64,000 bases of DNA from Hyphomonas sp. Mor2 (GTDB taxonomy: Bacteria; Pseudomonadota; Alphaproteobacteria; Caulobacterales; Hyphomonadaceae): assembly GCF_001854405.1 (NCBI RefSeq), contig NZ_CP017718.1, forward strand, positions 1,116,001 to 1,180,000. The letters run 5' to 3'. Below the pieces are notes generated by a model. That model did no database searches. It saw only the letters and a list, made by a program, of their open reading frames with translations, and was not told the DNA's origin. The translations under genes were made by a program, and so were the position numbers. Each line of letters opens with the position of its first letter. Position 1 is the stretch's first letter. Shown here one piece after another: positions 46,108 through 54,591 of the stretch.

Positions 46108-46264
46108 CTTCCACCTCCAGCTTGAGGTTTCTCAAGCAAATGAAAAACGTATCGTTTTAGTTCTAACCGAATCGTTTGCTGCGTCGACTATGAAGAGCGA
46201 TTCCTGTTACGTTGAATTTTGCGAAATAGGCCGACCAAGATGACGTCGAGCCATGTCAAACATG

Positions 46265-46582
46265 TTATCTAACGGATCTCCGTTTCGTGCCGGACATGTT
46301 CTTGACGCTTCCGGTAACACCCGTTTTCTGCATCGCTTTGATCGCAGCGGTCATGTCTTTTTGCGGTACCTGTAGAACCTTTTGGGATGCTCGAGAATCT
46401 CGCAGTCGCCGTGCGGCTTTAGAAAGACCCGCGCTAGTGCCACTTCGTTCCACTTCTGTCGCTCTGTTTCCGCTCTTTGTTAGGGCGTCCAGTCTCCGGC
46501 CTCTAGATAAAGGCACTTCTGTTTTACCGTTCCGACCAGCAGCTTTTACCTTCGTCTTTTTATGACTCGTGGATTCTGCCAT
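46265..46582 (-). CDS. Small basic hypothetical protein
   Basis: 105 residues, very rich in Lys, Arg, Ser and Thr (HKKTKVKAAGRNGKTEV, TKRRSVR). Predicted nucleic-acid binder by charge only. No family recognised. It ends 157 bp before the membrane protein gene and starts 12 bp after the GIY-YIG-like gene. Confidence 0.6.
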   Translation of the reverse strand: MAESTSHKKTKVKAAGRNGKTEVPLSRGRRLDALTKSGNRATEVERSGTSAGLSKAARRLRDSRASQKVLQVPQKDMTAAIKAMQKTGVTGSVKNMSGTKRRSVR

Positions 46583-46594
46583 TTTCTCTGCTCC

Positions 46595-46894
46595 TCAAGG
46601 GCGGGTGACCGAAGATTTCAAATAGGCATAAACGTGGACAGTACTCTCATCACCTCCGCCTCCGCCACCGTCGCACCCCCAATCTAGCAGCGCTTTTTCC
46701 GCCGCCCGGGCCTCCGAGGAGGAGTAGGCTTTTCGATGAATCCACCAATGGTCACGAGGGACCGCGTGATCGCCAAAAACGCGCTTAGTTGGGTCGGCGG
46801 CAATGCCGGCGTACCAGTTTCCAATCGCTCCGCCTTGCTCCCGAATGTGGGCAGCGATCGCGTCGACTATTGATTGCGCGCTATAGGTGGCCAC
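46595..46894 (-). CDS. GIY-YIG-like small protein
   Basis: 99 residues, GTG start with AAAGGAAA upstream. The order WYAGIAADPTKRVFGDH ... ARAAEKALLDWG ... DGGGGGGDESTVHVYAYLK is close to the GIY-YIG nuclease core: the YxG, a basic R, a His, and a Glu in the helix. The GIY half of the name motif is missing (NWYAG). A small Gly-rich Asp tail is shared by an uncharacterised family. It may be a nuclease or a non-catalytic fold relative. Confidence 0.65.
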   Translation of the reverse strand: MATYSAQSIVDAIAAHIREQGGAIGNWYAGIAADPTKRVFGDHAVPRDHWWIHRKAYSSSEARAAEKALLDWGCDGGGGGGDESTVHVYAYLKSSVTRP

Positions 46895-46911
46895 TTGATT
46901 TTCCTTTCATT

Positions 46912-46959
46912 TTTCTCCAGAATTTCTCTATTGAGATATTTAGAGAAAATTTAGAGAAA
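46912..46959. promoter_or_regulatory. Four-half-site symmetric operator of the LexA-like repressor
   Basis: TTTCTCCA (46912-46919) and TTTCTCTA (46923-46930) face two copies of TAGAGAAA (46941-46948, 46952-46959). Both left-hand and right-hand pairs are 11 bp apart, and all four centre on 46935.5, so they form two nested palindromes one helical turn apart. The array fills the 73-bp gap between the divergent GTG starts at 46894 and 46968. It does not match the alphaproteobacterial LexA box GTTC-N7-GTTC. Confidence 0.8.
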
Positions 46960-46967
46960 GTCAACGC

Positions 46968-47555
46968 GTGTTAACCAATCTCGAACGGCGTATGCTTGAG
47001 TTCATCGGAAACTACCTCAGGGAACACAGTGGTAGAGCACCCACCATTTTAGAAATCGGACAAGGCTGTGGGGTGAAGTCCGTTGGAACAGTTCACCGAT
47101 ATCTAAAATCGATCGAAACGAAAGGTTACTTGGAACGCGCAAGGAGTGGGTGGAGAACTCTCTTAGCCCCAAATGAGCTTCCGTTCGTCGGCAAAATCGC
47201 TGCCGGCCGACCGCTTGAAGCGATCGAACAAGCAGAAGCTATCGATCTGGTTTCTCAGCTAATTCAACCGGACTGTTTCGTTCTTCAGGTGGATGGTGAT
47301 TCAATGGACGCAAAAGGTATCCAAGACGGCGATTACATCGTCGTTAAGCGCTCCGAATCTGCGAAAAATGGAGAAATTGTCGTAGCCTTGGTGAGTTCTG
47401 AAGCGACGTTGAAGGAGTATCGGCGGGTCACGAAAGGCGCTCGGATTGAATTGATTCCGCACAGCCACAATCCTGAGCACTCCAAACAAATTTATGATGC
47501 CGAACAAGTTCAAATTCAGGGCGTGCTGACGGGTGTGGTTCGGACAAAACCGTGA
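46968..47555 (+). CDS. LexA/S24-type self-cleaving repressor
   Basis: 195 residues. An N-terminal winged HTH of LexA type (LERRMLEFIGNYLREHSG, TVHRYLKSIETKGYLERA) is followed by the S24 protease domain: cleavage site Ala79-Gly80 (VGKIAAGRP), nucleophile Ser112 (VDGDSMDAKG) and Lys149 (EATLKEYRR). It should self-cleave when RecA filaments form and so respond to DNA damage. GTG start. It probably represses itself and the divergent five-gene block through the nested operator. It looks like an accessory LexA, not the host main copy. Confidence 0.92.
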   Translation: MLTNLERRMLEFIGNYLREHSGRAPTILEIGQGCGVKSVGTVHRYLKSIETKGYLERARSGWRTLLAPNELPFVGKIAAGRPLEAIEQAEAIDLVSQLIQPDCFVLQVDGDSMDAKGIQDGDYIVVKRSESAKNGEIVVALVSSEATLKEYRRVTKGARIELIPHSHNPEHSKQIYDAEQVQIQGVLTGVVRTKP

Positions 47556-47755
47556 TTCCGCTATGTCCGCTTTTGCTCGCGTCGCGGACTTGAGCCAGAC
47601 GAAAGATTGATAGCGAATGCCTCTGTCGCAAATCAACCAGGCGACAATTGGAAAGCCAACTGGCACGAATGAGATGCTAATTGGATCTCGTCAATTGTTC
47701 GAAGAATCCAAAGGCGCTTTATCAATCCGCAGGGGCATCATGGCTTATGTTATCG

Positions 47756-49705
47756 CTAGCTAGTGTTATGCGTCTCGTCTTTCATCGCCATCCACAAGGT
47801 GAAACAGCAGCTTATGATAATTAGTGTAACGGGGAGCGCCGTGGTGATGGTCGCCCCTTTAAGCGCATCCAGTTTGTTTGATCCTCCAACAAAGATCAAT
47901 GCAGCTGCGGTTAATCCCATGGCTAACGCCCAGATGATACGATGAAGCACTGGAGCATCTGTCATCCCACCTGATGCGATCGTGTCTATTACGAGGGCGC
48001 CAGAGTCAGCCGAAGTGATCACAAAAACGCAGAGTAGCATAATCACAACTGCCGAAGTTATTACGGAGAACGGCATTTCTGCTAGCATCTGGAACATTGC
48101 TAAGGACTCATCAGATATTCCATTCGCCAGTTCTCCGATTCCCGCCTGGTATTGTGAAATTGAGGTTTCGCCGAACGCGCTAAACCAGAGAACGCAAATC
48201 AGTAGCGGTACAATTAATACGGCTGAAATAAACTGCCGAACCGTGCGTCCTCTAGAAATTCTGGCGAGAAACATTCCAATGAACGGTGACCAGGAAATCC
48301 ACCACGCCCAATAAAACAACGTCCATTGGTTGTCCCATGCTCCGTCGTCTCGTCCAATCCATCTTGTAATTGCGGTCGCATCAGCAAGAAAGAACGCTAA
48401 ATTCTCGCCGAAACCAAAAACAATCAAAAAGGTGGGGCCCGCAAAAATTACGAACAGCAAAAAAACAAAAGCGACAAGCATATTGATGTTGCTCACTATC
48501 TTCACGCCACCATCAAAACCGCGCAGAATCGAAATCACCGCGAGAGCTGTCAACAGGATTGCTAAGAACATCTGCAACTCTAAAGAGTTGTCAAAGTTGA
48601 ACAAATAACTCACCCCGCCAGCAATCTGTACCGTTCCGATACCAATGGTCATTGCGATCCCAAACAACGTCGAAACAGTCACCAGAAAATCAACCAAATG
48701 CCCCGGCCAAGACCAAGTTTGTTCACGCAGAATTGGATAGAGAACGGACCTTATTGTGAGTGGCAAACCTTTGTTGTGTGCGAAGTACCCTAGAGACAAT
48801 CCGACAATTGCATACAATCCCCAAGGGGCGAGACCCCAGTGTAAAATGGTTGCACTGAAAGCCAGACGCTTAATATCACCTGGGTCTGTTTCTGCATTCG
48901 GGGGTGAACCAATGAAGGTTGTCAGATGATCGAGAGGCTCAACTGCGCCGAACAACAAGAACCCAATTCCTACTCCGGCAGCGGACAGCATAGCTATCCA
49001 GGAATGAGTCTTATAGTCAGGTCGTGCACTTTCGCCACCCAATCGAATGCGACCAAGTGGCGAGATAGCTAGGTACAAACAAAATACGAGTGTGATCAGT
49101 GGAGTCACAGTCAGCAGCCAACCGCCGCCGCCTAATGAGATCGTTGTTGCTGATTCAATAAAGCTTCGAGCCGCAGATGGGAAGACAATCGACGCCAACG
49201 CAACGACGAAAACGAGTGCAACACCAAGTAAAAAAACTGGTTGACCTAGCGCTGACTGTTCCCCTCTAAATACACGGCGGTTGGTCTTGTATTCTCCGTT
49301 CTGATCAACAAATTTGACGGTAGGGACCAACGTTTGAAAGACCAATCGTGGGCCGTGGCCCACTTTGGGCGTCGTCTCATAGGCTTGGCGGAATAAAACT
49401 TCTGCGTAGACAATAAAGATGCCTGATAGGCAAAACACGGCGAAGGACTGCGTTGCGCCGAAATCCCAGCCGCTCGTTGCGCCCATCGCGAAAATGGGCA
49501 CCGCCGACAAAACAAGGCTCGTTTGCCAAAACAGAGCTCGCATTAGCACCATATAAACCCATCGAAGCTTCCCCGACGCGGTCGGTAGCTTTAACTGAAG
49601 GGGGCGGGTTTCAGCGATGGTTTTTGAGCTGGAGATAGTACTTCGCGTTGTTTCAGACGCAGCATTTCCATTATCAAGCTTTGGCAGAGATAGTCCGATC
49701 CACAT
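47756..49705 (-). CDS. BCCT family betaine/carnitine/choline transporter
   Basis: 649 residues, about 12 membrane helices. The BCCT signature WWISWSPFIGMFLARISRGR and the AAGVGIGFLLFGAVEPLDHL helix are present. Imports quaternary ammonium compounds for osmoprotection or as nutrients. The N-terminal 130 residues with two extra helices precede the usual start of the fold. The small membrane gene 3 bp upstream is probably cotranscribed. Confidence 0.92.
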   Translation of the reverse strand: MWIGLSLPKLDNGNAASETTRSTISSSKTIAETRPLQLKLPTASGKLRWVYMVLMRALFWQTSLVLSAVPIFAMGATSGWDFGATQSFAVFCLSGIFIVYAEVLFRQAYETTPKVGHGPRLVFQTLVPTVKFVDQNGEYKTNRRVFRGEQSALGQPVFLLGVALVFVVALASIVFPSAARSFIESATTISLGGGGWLLTVTPLITLVFCLYLAISPLGRIRLGGESARPDYKTHSWIAMLSAAGVGIGFLLFGAVEPLDHLTTFIGSPPNAETDPGDIKRLAFSATILHWGLAPWGLYAIVGLSLGYFAHNKGLPLTIRSVLYPILREQTWSWPGHLVDFLVTVSTLFGIAMTIGIGTVQIAGGVSYLFNFDNSLELQMFLAILLTALAVISILRGFDGGVKIVSNINMLVAFVFLLFVIFAGPTFLIVFGFGENLAFFLADATAITRWIGRDDGAWDNQWTLFYWAWWISWSPFIGMFLARISRGRTVRQFISAVLIVPLLICVLWFSAFGETSISQYQAGIGELANGISDESLAMFQMLAEMPFSVITSAVVIMLLCVFVITSADSGALVIDTIASGGMTDAPVLHRIIWALAMGLTAAALIFVGGSNKLDALKGATITTALPVTLIIISCCFTLWMAMKDETHNTS

Positions 49706-49708
49706 TGT

Positions 49709-50059
49709 TCAATCGCCCTCGTCAGAAAGCACATGCCGAAACAGCTTAAACAGCAGAATTAACGTAATGCCGGCGAACCCAACGGACGCGCCCACGATAC
49801 CGATCCAAGAGAACGCCGTCGCCATCAGGCGCGCAGAGTTTGGTTCTTCGGAAAGAAACGTAGAATCAACCCAAGCGAAACCTGCAGATAACAGTATCGA
49901 GCACAAGTACACTAAAAAGCATGCCATTGATGCGCACACATGCTCCGCGGTGAATCTCACATATGGACGGGCTGTCGACGACAATATGTCAGTGGTCGAA
50001 GTTTGCTTCGAGACCGGAGAGACAGGCGCACCTGCAGCTGGGAGTTCACTTTTTGGCAT
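49709..50059 (-). CDS. Small two-helix membrane protein upstream of BCCT
   Basis: 116 residues with two hydrophobic helices (about 42-64 and 80-105) and a Thr/Ser/Pro-rich cytoplasmic N-terminus. No family recognised. Spacing of 3 bp makes it an operon partner of the BCCT transporter, perhaps a regulatory or auxiliary subunit. Confidence 0.7.
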   Translation of the reverse strand: MPKSELPAAGAPVSPVSKQTSTTDILSSTARPYVRFTAEHVCASMACFLVYLCSILLSAGFAWVDSTFLSEEPNSARLMATAFSWIGIVGASVGFAGITLILLFKLFRHVLSDEGD

Positions 50060-50254
50060 TTGCTTTCTTTAAAAAGCATGGAACGTTAACAAACGCAATT
50101 GAACACAATGGCCTTTTCGTGACGCTAAGACCGGTGGTGCGTGACAAAATATCGGCGCACCAGATGCTTCAAGGAGACAGCCGTTCTGCGTTCGAGCAGA
50201 AGTGATTGTTGAGCGTCATTAACCTCGCAGTTAATGTCTGCTTCTGCTCGCCTT

Positions 50255-51043
50255 TCAGGCCTCCAGCAGCGTAACGACACCGGATTGACTGGCGGTCGCG
50301 AGCAATTCGCCGCGTTCAGAGAGAAGCGTCATTCTGCCGTGAAAGATCCCGCGCTGAATGGCTTCTAGCTGCGTCACGCAGAGCGTCCATTCTGTTAGTT
50401 GATTGCCGACCACACGTAGAGAGTTGTCCAGGCTCATGGCTCCCACAGGGCGCCCTATACTTAGATGGATGGCTTCGGGGAGGTAGTCTGCGATGAGCGC
50501 CAAAAACCGCGCAGGAGCGGCCATAGGCTGGCTTGGCGTTCTAACCCAGAAGACCAATCTGCCGTTTCGGGGTGCCGCTGCTAAGCGCATATCCAGAGTG
50601 GTATGCAAGTCACCGGGATCCGCACGGGCGAATGGAATCTCTGCGCTCTTCTCCGGCGGAGTGAACTCGACATCCGGTGTCCATTGATAATCGCCCATGT
50701 TGTGCCTGGTACCGAAGCTTCCCGATAATCGCACGTGAGGTTCAGCGGCATATGTCATTACAGCAGTAGCCATATCGATCGACCGTCCGGGCCTGTGATG
50801 ATCCAGGCTAACCGTGACGATGTCATCCACTTTTGGGGCTTTGAAGAAGTGAGCACTGGCTTGGATCAGGGGCTTGCCGGTCACCTGTTCCAACGCATCG
50901 ACTAGGATCGCCGAGCAAGCACCGCCGCTCAGATGTTTCGCATCGGGTGGGCCCAGGCATAAGCGGCGGTCAACGCCAATAGACCAGGTCTCATTTGACT
51001 CAGCCTTCAGCCTGAGCAGGTTCATAATCGTATCAGCGCCCAT
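50255..51043 (-). CDS. Thioesterase family protein (acyl-CoA thioesterase II-like)
   Basis: 262 residues, double hot-dog architecture: GGACSAILVDALEQVTGKPLIQASAHFFKAP, SIDMATAVMTYAAEPHVRLSGSFGTR in the first half and LALIADYLPEAIHLSIGRPVGAMSLDN in the second, ending in LLSERGELLATASQSGVV. Hydrolyses acyl-CoA. Last gene of the operon with DoxX and the SRPBCC lipoprotein. Confidence 0.88.
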   Translation of the reverse strand: MGADTIMNLLRLKAESNETWSIGVDRRLCLGPPDAKHLSGGACSAILVDALEQVTGKPLIQASAHFFKAPKVDDIVTVSLDHHRPGRSIDMATAVMTYAAEPHVRLSGSFGTRHNMGDYQWTPDVEFTPPEKSAEIPFARADPGDLHTTLDMRLAAAPRNGRLVFWVRTPSQPMAAPARFLALIADYLPEAIHLSIGRPVGAMSLDNSLRVVGNQLTEWTLCVTQLEAIQRGIFHGRMTLLSERGELLATASQSGVVTLLEA

Positions 51044-51049
51044 GTTCGA

Positions 51050-51463
51050 CTATGCTCGCTCTCTCGCGATGGGGCGGGACGCGACAGCGCCTGCGAAGAA
51101 CAGAAGTCCGCCCGCGATGGAGACATTCTTGAAGAAGAGCGACAGCTCTAAGGCGGCGATATCTCCGTCCATATTCCAGAAATCATGGAAGAAAATATTC
51201 GTGCTGAGCGTAAACATCGCCAAAGCCAAAGCGGCAAGCGTTGCTCCACGGCGTCCGAATCCCACCAACGCGCCGCCAATCAGTTCCAAACCGATAACGA
51301 GCGGTAAAAGCAAGGGCGGGGGCGACAGACCGACCGCCTCCATGCTGGCCAGCGTTGCCGTATAGTTCAGGACCTTGTTCAGGCCGCCTAAGATAAAGAG
51401 CGAGGCGAGCGCGATGCGCCCGCCCACAAGCGCCCAGTCCGAGAGGTTTGACGACGCGATCAT
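51050..51463 (-). CDS. DoxX family membrane protein
   Basis: 137 residues, four membrane helices, DoxX signature (LVGGRIALASLFILGGLNKV, LPLVIGLELIGGALVGFGRR). Its start overlaps the end of the SRPBCC gene (ATGA). Function of most DoxX proteins is unsettled; some are quinone or thiosulfate-oxidising partners. Confidence 0.9.
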   Translation of the reverse strand: MIASSNLSDWALVGGRIALASLFILGGLNKVLNYTATLASMEAVGLSPPPLLLPLVIGLELIGGALVGFGRRGATLAALALAMFTLSTNIFFHDFWNMDGDIAALELSLFFKNVSIAGGLLFFAGAVASRPIARERA

Positions 51464-52086
51464 GAGGTTGTCTCGGCGAACGCTGCGTCGGCTTGCGCTT
51501 TAACGACATCAAGCGCGTTCTCCATAAGTGGACGCATGTCATTGTTCACGAAGCGCTGAACGAAGAAGCGCTTGTACCCGGCATTCGGTTTTAGCGAATA
51601 AGTCCAGGTGAGCTTCGACTGCCCGTTCGGCAGCACTTCCCACGCTTGCTGACCCAAGGCGTAATCGAGATTGTTTCCAGCTGCAGCTGTGAAGTCCCAA
51701 ACCTGGTAGCGAAACAAGGTTGGGAAGTCATTTTCGAGCACCCGCTCTAGTGTGTAATGGCCATCTGAAAACTCCAAGCGCCGCACTGAGCCTTCCTCTG
51801 GCCAAGTTCCTGATACGACAACAACATCGACCGGCTTTTTGATATTGTCGGTTTCTTCCATCGCGGCGACGATTTTGTTTCCATCTTCGATAAAGGCGCG
51901 AAGCGGCTCTAGCGGTGCGTTAAAAACGCGCTCGGTTTCGTAGACCGCGTAGTTGCCACCTGATGGTTCTGGCGCCGTACCAGTGTACTTCGGCGGTTCA
52001 GATGGTGGAGCGACTGTTCCGGCGCAGGCCGTTACTGCGACTGCAAACAGCGAAAGGGTCAAAGTTCTGAACGTGAGAATAGTCAT
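51460..52086 (-). CDS. SRPBCC-fold lipoprotein
   Basis: 208 residues from the ATG at 52086, with GGAG eight bases upstream; the frame is open to 52275 without RBS. The lipoprotein leader ends in FAVAVTAC. The mature part fits the polyketide cyclase/START-like (SRPBCC) fold: AVYETERVFNAPLEPLRAFIED, LRRLEFSDGHYTLER-like, QQAWEVLPNGQSKLTWTYSLK. Probably binds a hydrophobic ligand in the periplasm. First of a three-gene operon divergent from a MarR gene. Confidence 0.85.
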   Translation of the reverse strand: MTILTFRTLTLSLFAVAVTACAGTVAPPSEPPKYTGTAPEPSGGNYAVYETERVFNAPLEPLRAFIEDGNKIVAAMEETDNIKKPVDVVVVSGTWPEEGSVRRLEFSDGHYTLERVLENDFPTLFRYQVWDFTAAAGNNLDYALGQQAWEVLPNGQSKLTWTYSLKPNAGYKRFFVQRFVNNDMRPLMENALDVVKAQADAAFAETTS

Positions 52087-52111
52087 TGAAGGCTCCAGCT
52101 TAAAAGGTATG

Positions 52112-52151
52112 ATACGAAGTTCGTGTAGCGCATTTAATACGAACTTCGTAT
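52112..52151. promoter_or_regulatory. Twin MarR-type operators
   Basis: ATACGAA-G-TTCGTGT (52112-52126) and ATACGAA-C-TTCGTAT (52137-52151), two copies of one dyad 25 bp apart centre to centre in the 88-bp divergent promoter region. The second is a perfect 15-mer palindrome apart from its centre base. Likely bound by the adjacent MarR protein, with mutual control of both operons. Confidence 0.75.
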
Positions 52152-52174
52152 GAATCAAGCGTGAGAGTCGTAAA

Positions 52175-52624
52175 ATGGCGAAAACCCAAGCTGAACAATT
52201 GCTCGAGAGCGTCGGCACTTTGTTGCAACTGTTCACGGTCAATGAGGAGCGTTTCCCTTCAGCAGAAGGGCGCATGCGCTACAATCCGATCGACTTCCAG
52301 ACGCTCCGTTTTGTCCATGCGCATTCTGGGTGTCGAGGCATTGATGCCGCAAAGGCCCTTGGGGTTGCGCCGACCACGGTTCAATCCTCATTAGATCGCT
52401 TGATCCGCAATGGCTTGATCGATCGAAAGCCTCACGCTGTTAGCAAACGCGCCAAGGCGCATTTCCTGACCGAGGAAGGTCAGAGCGTCCGAGCAGCCAT
52501 ACACCGCCAAGACATCTCCAACATGGAAACAATGCTCGGCGTTCTATCGCCGGATGAGCGTGCCAGCGTGATCGAGGCACTCAACAAAGTGGTTGCGAAT
52601 TTAAATCAAGATGCTCATGCCTAA
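52175..52624 (+). CDS. MarR family transcription regulator
   Basis: 149 residues. Winged HTH with IDAAKALGVAPTTVQSSLDRLIRNGLIDRKPH and the C-terminal dimer helix (SVIEALNKVVANL). It probably represses the SRPBCC-DoxX-thioesterase operon and itself through the twin dyads upstream. Ligand unknown, perhaps an acyl-CoA or aromatic given the thioesterase. Confidence 0.9.
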   Translation: MAKTQAEQLLESVGTLLQLFTVNEERFPSAEGRMRYNPIDFQTLRFVHAHSGCRGIDAAKALGVAPTTVQSSLDRLIRNGLIDRKPHAVSKRAKAHFLTEEGQSVRAAIHRQDISNMETMLGVLSPDERASVIEALNKVVANLNQDAHA

Positions 52625-53181
52625 ATCAGGCTCACGTTTTATTCCGGGAAAAAGTGAAAGGTGGTGAAAACCACATTCTAACGATTGGCGCACTTGGGTT
52701 GAGGGACAGACGTCGGAATTCAGGCGTGTCTTTGATCCAATCAATCTGATAATTCCAGTGGACTTGAGTTCGAGACGGTCAATTCAGTCGAGCACCGTAC
52801 GTTTGGTAGGAGCGGCGGTAGTCTAACGACTTTCAAGGCCGCCAATGGCGGGCCACTTGCGTTTGTTGAAGGGGCAGGTGGCAATCACGTCGATCGACTT
52901 CGGTTTGTGTTTGGAGCGTCAGACTATCATGAGCAAATCGGATATCCGTTCAGCGCGCGTCCAATGTGGGCAAGGCTTATCGAGTGCATTACCTGGAAAG
53001 TGATGGGCGTGGAAAAATCACTGCTTTCATAACGCCTCGGTTTAGGTCGGCTTCAACCATAGAGCTAACATTTCCTGTTTTTCGATTTGCGGAAAAGTTC
53101 AAACTCCCTATCTGGGGTGAGCTAACGACGCCTGCCTCAAACATGAGTCGGAAACCCAAAGAGCAATACCGCCGGTAGGCT
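52625..53181. other. Intergenic region, possible gene remnant
   Basis: About 557 bp. A rightward 70-codon frame (52966-53178) contains YRVHYLESDGRGKITAFITP, and a neighbouring frame before it is open without a proper start (region 52840-53030). Two partly open frames that do not join may be a decayed gene. No family identified. Confidence 0.35.
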
Positions 53182-53562
53182 CTAGTTTTTCGGTTGATCC
53201 GAGGTGTCGAAGTAAAAAGACAACTTATTCAGATCCCTATCTCTCACATACGCAGAGTACATAGGGCCGCGCAGGCCAGGCTCTCCTTCGCATGTTCCGC
53301 CCAACCCAATTACCTTTTGATGGAGTTTTTGGACTCTCTCAATTGACTCGACTTTAAACCCAACCATGGTGCCATTGCCGTTCGTCGCAGGGGTCTCATC
53401 GAATGGTAAGGCAAGCGCGAAAGTGAATCCACCGCCTTGCCAAAATGTCATTCGTTCATTCGAAAATACTCTAGTGATTCCAGACTGCTCAAACAAAACT
53501 TCGTAGAATTGGATGGCGTTATCGAGATTGTTTGTGCCGAGCACGAAATAGTTCATTTGCAT
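53182..53562 (-). CDS. VOC/glyoxalase superfamily protein
   Basis: 126 residues from the ATG at 53562 (an ATG two codons later, 53556, is also possible); the frame is open to 53850 but the extra part lacks fold features. Motifs NYFVLGTNNLDNAIQFYEVLF, TPATNGNGTMVGFKV and YSAYVRDRDLNKLSFYF are those of a glyoxalase-fold protein that binds a metal. Substrate unknown. Confidence 0.82.
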   Translation of the reverse strand: MQMNYFVLGTNNLDNAIQFYEVLFEQSGITRVFSNERMTFWQGGGFTFALALPFDETPATNGNGTMVGFKVESIERVQKLHQKVIGLGGTCEGEPGLRGPMYSAYVRDRDLNKLSFYFDTSDQPKN

Positions 53563-53940
53563 GTGAGGTCTCACGAATAACTTAAAGGTAAAATTTTGGC
53601 GGCGGATCAGCCAGCTTCCGCTGTTCGCGTGCGTCATAGTCCCCAGCTGGTGACAATTTCTGTCAGCTATCAGGTTGCCTCTGAAGAAAGTATCGCGAGC
53701 GTCTTGTTTGGAGCGTTTTACCACCGAGGACAAATGTCTGAATAAGATGCAGTGGACGGCCTGTCCCATCCAGCGCGGCTGAGCCGGCAACGTGAACTTA
53801 TTGTTTCGCGATACCACCAAAAGCGTAACGGCTGTTGCCGGTGTAGCCAAATCTCAATGCTTCGGTTTTAATGAATAAAGAGCGCCGAATCGATCATGCG
53901 TTAACGCCCAATCGTTGGGTTGAAATATATGGAGGAGCGG
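53563..53940. other. Intergenic region, no gene
   Basis: About 378 bp between the VOC gene and the lipoprotein gene. The VOC frame is open backwards through part of it but reads as random sequence. Only the RBS of the next gene (GGAGGAG, 53931-53937) stands out. Confidence 0.4.
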
Positions 53941-54591
53941 GTGCAGTCGAAAATACTGACCCTAATGGCGCAAAGCGCTGCGTTGTCACTATCGTTAGTA
54001 TTGGCCGGATGTGGCGGCGGAGGAGGAGGCTCAAGCGCACCACCTGCCGCAACGGGATCCTCGCCTCCAACACCTCCGCCTCCACCTCCACCGGATGCGA
54101 ATTCATCTCAGGATCCCGACCGCTTCTCTCCGATCATCTTCGCCGAAAGCGGTGCGGTGACGACCAATCCAGATGCCATATTGCAGTTGAGTGCGTCACA
54201 GACTGAGATTGAATTATTCTTAGAGACCGGTTTAGAAGTCAGCCCGGCCGGTGAAACACCTTGTTTTGATGCGAGCGGACACGAGGTCTGCGCCTATCTG
54301 ATTACGCTCGAGGCGACCGGCGATATGTCTATCTCCGGCTTTGCCCCGGCCAGCGGCACCGATGTGATTTGGAACCAGACTTCGCCATCCCAAATTTCTC
54401 TGTCTTGGGTGAGCGCGGCCGACGGCGTTTCAGGTGTTCAGGCCATCGGGGCGCTGACTGTCGCTTACGCAGGCGACACTGGATCTCTCACATTGGGCGA
54501 AACGAGTGAAGCCGTTGGGGCGCGTGTGCAAATCTTGCCCGTATTGACCAATGACCGTCCGCATTTCTCACTGATTGCGGAGTTGCCATAA
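53941..54591 (+). CDS. Gly/Pro-rich lipoprotein
   Basis: 216 residues from the GTG at 53941, chosen for the strong GGAGGAG four bases upstream; the frame begins at 53920. Lipobox LVLAGC (Cys24) is followed by runs of Gly, then Pro (TPPPPPPPD), then a beta-rich domain (PDAILQLSASQTEIELFLETG, VGARVQILPVL) with two Cys near residues 111 and 120. No known family. The stop overlaps the next start (TAATG), so both are cotranslated. Confidence 0.78.
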   Translation: MQSKILTLMAQSAALSLSLVLAGCGGGGGGSSAPPAATGSSPPTPPPPPPPDANSSQDPDRFSPIIFAESGAVTTNPDAILQLSASQTEIELFLETGLEVSPAGETPCFDASGHEVCAYLITLEATGDMSISGFAPASGTDVIWNQTSPSQISLSWVSAADGVSGVQAIGALTVAYAGDTGSLTLGETSEAVGARVQILPVLTNDRPHFSLIAELP

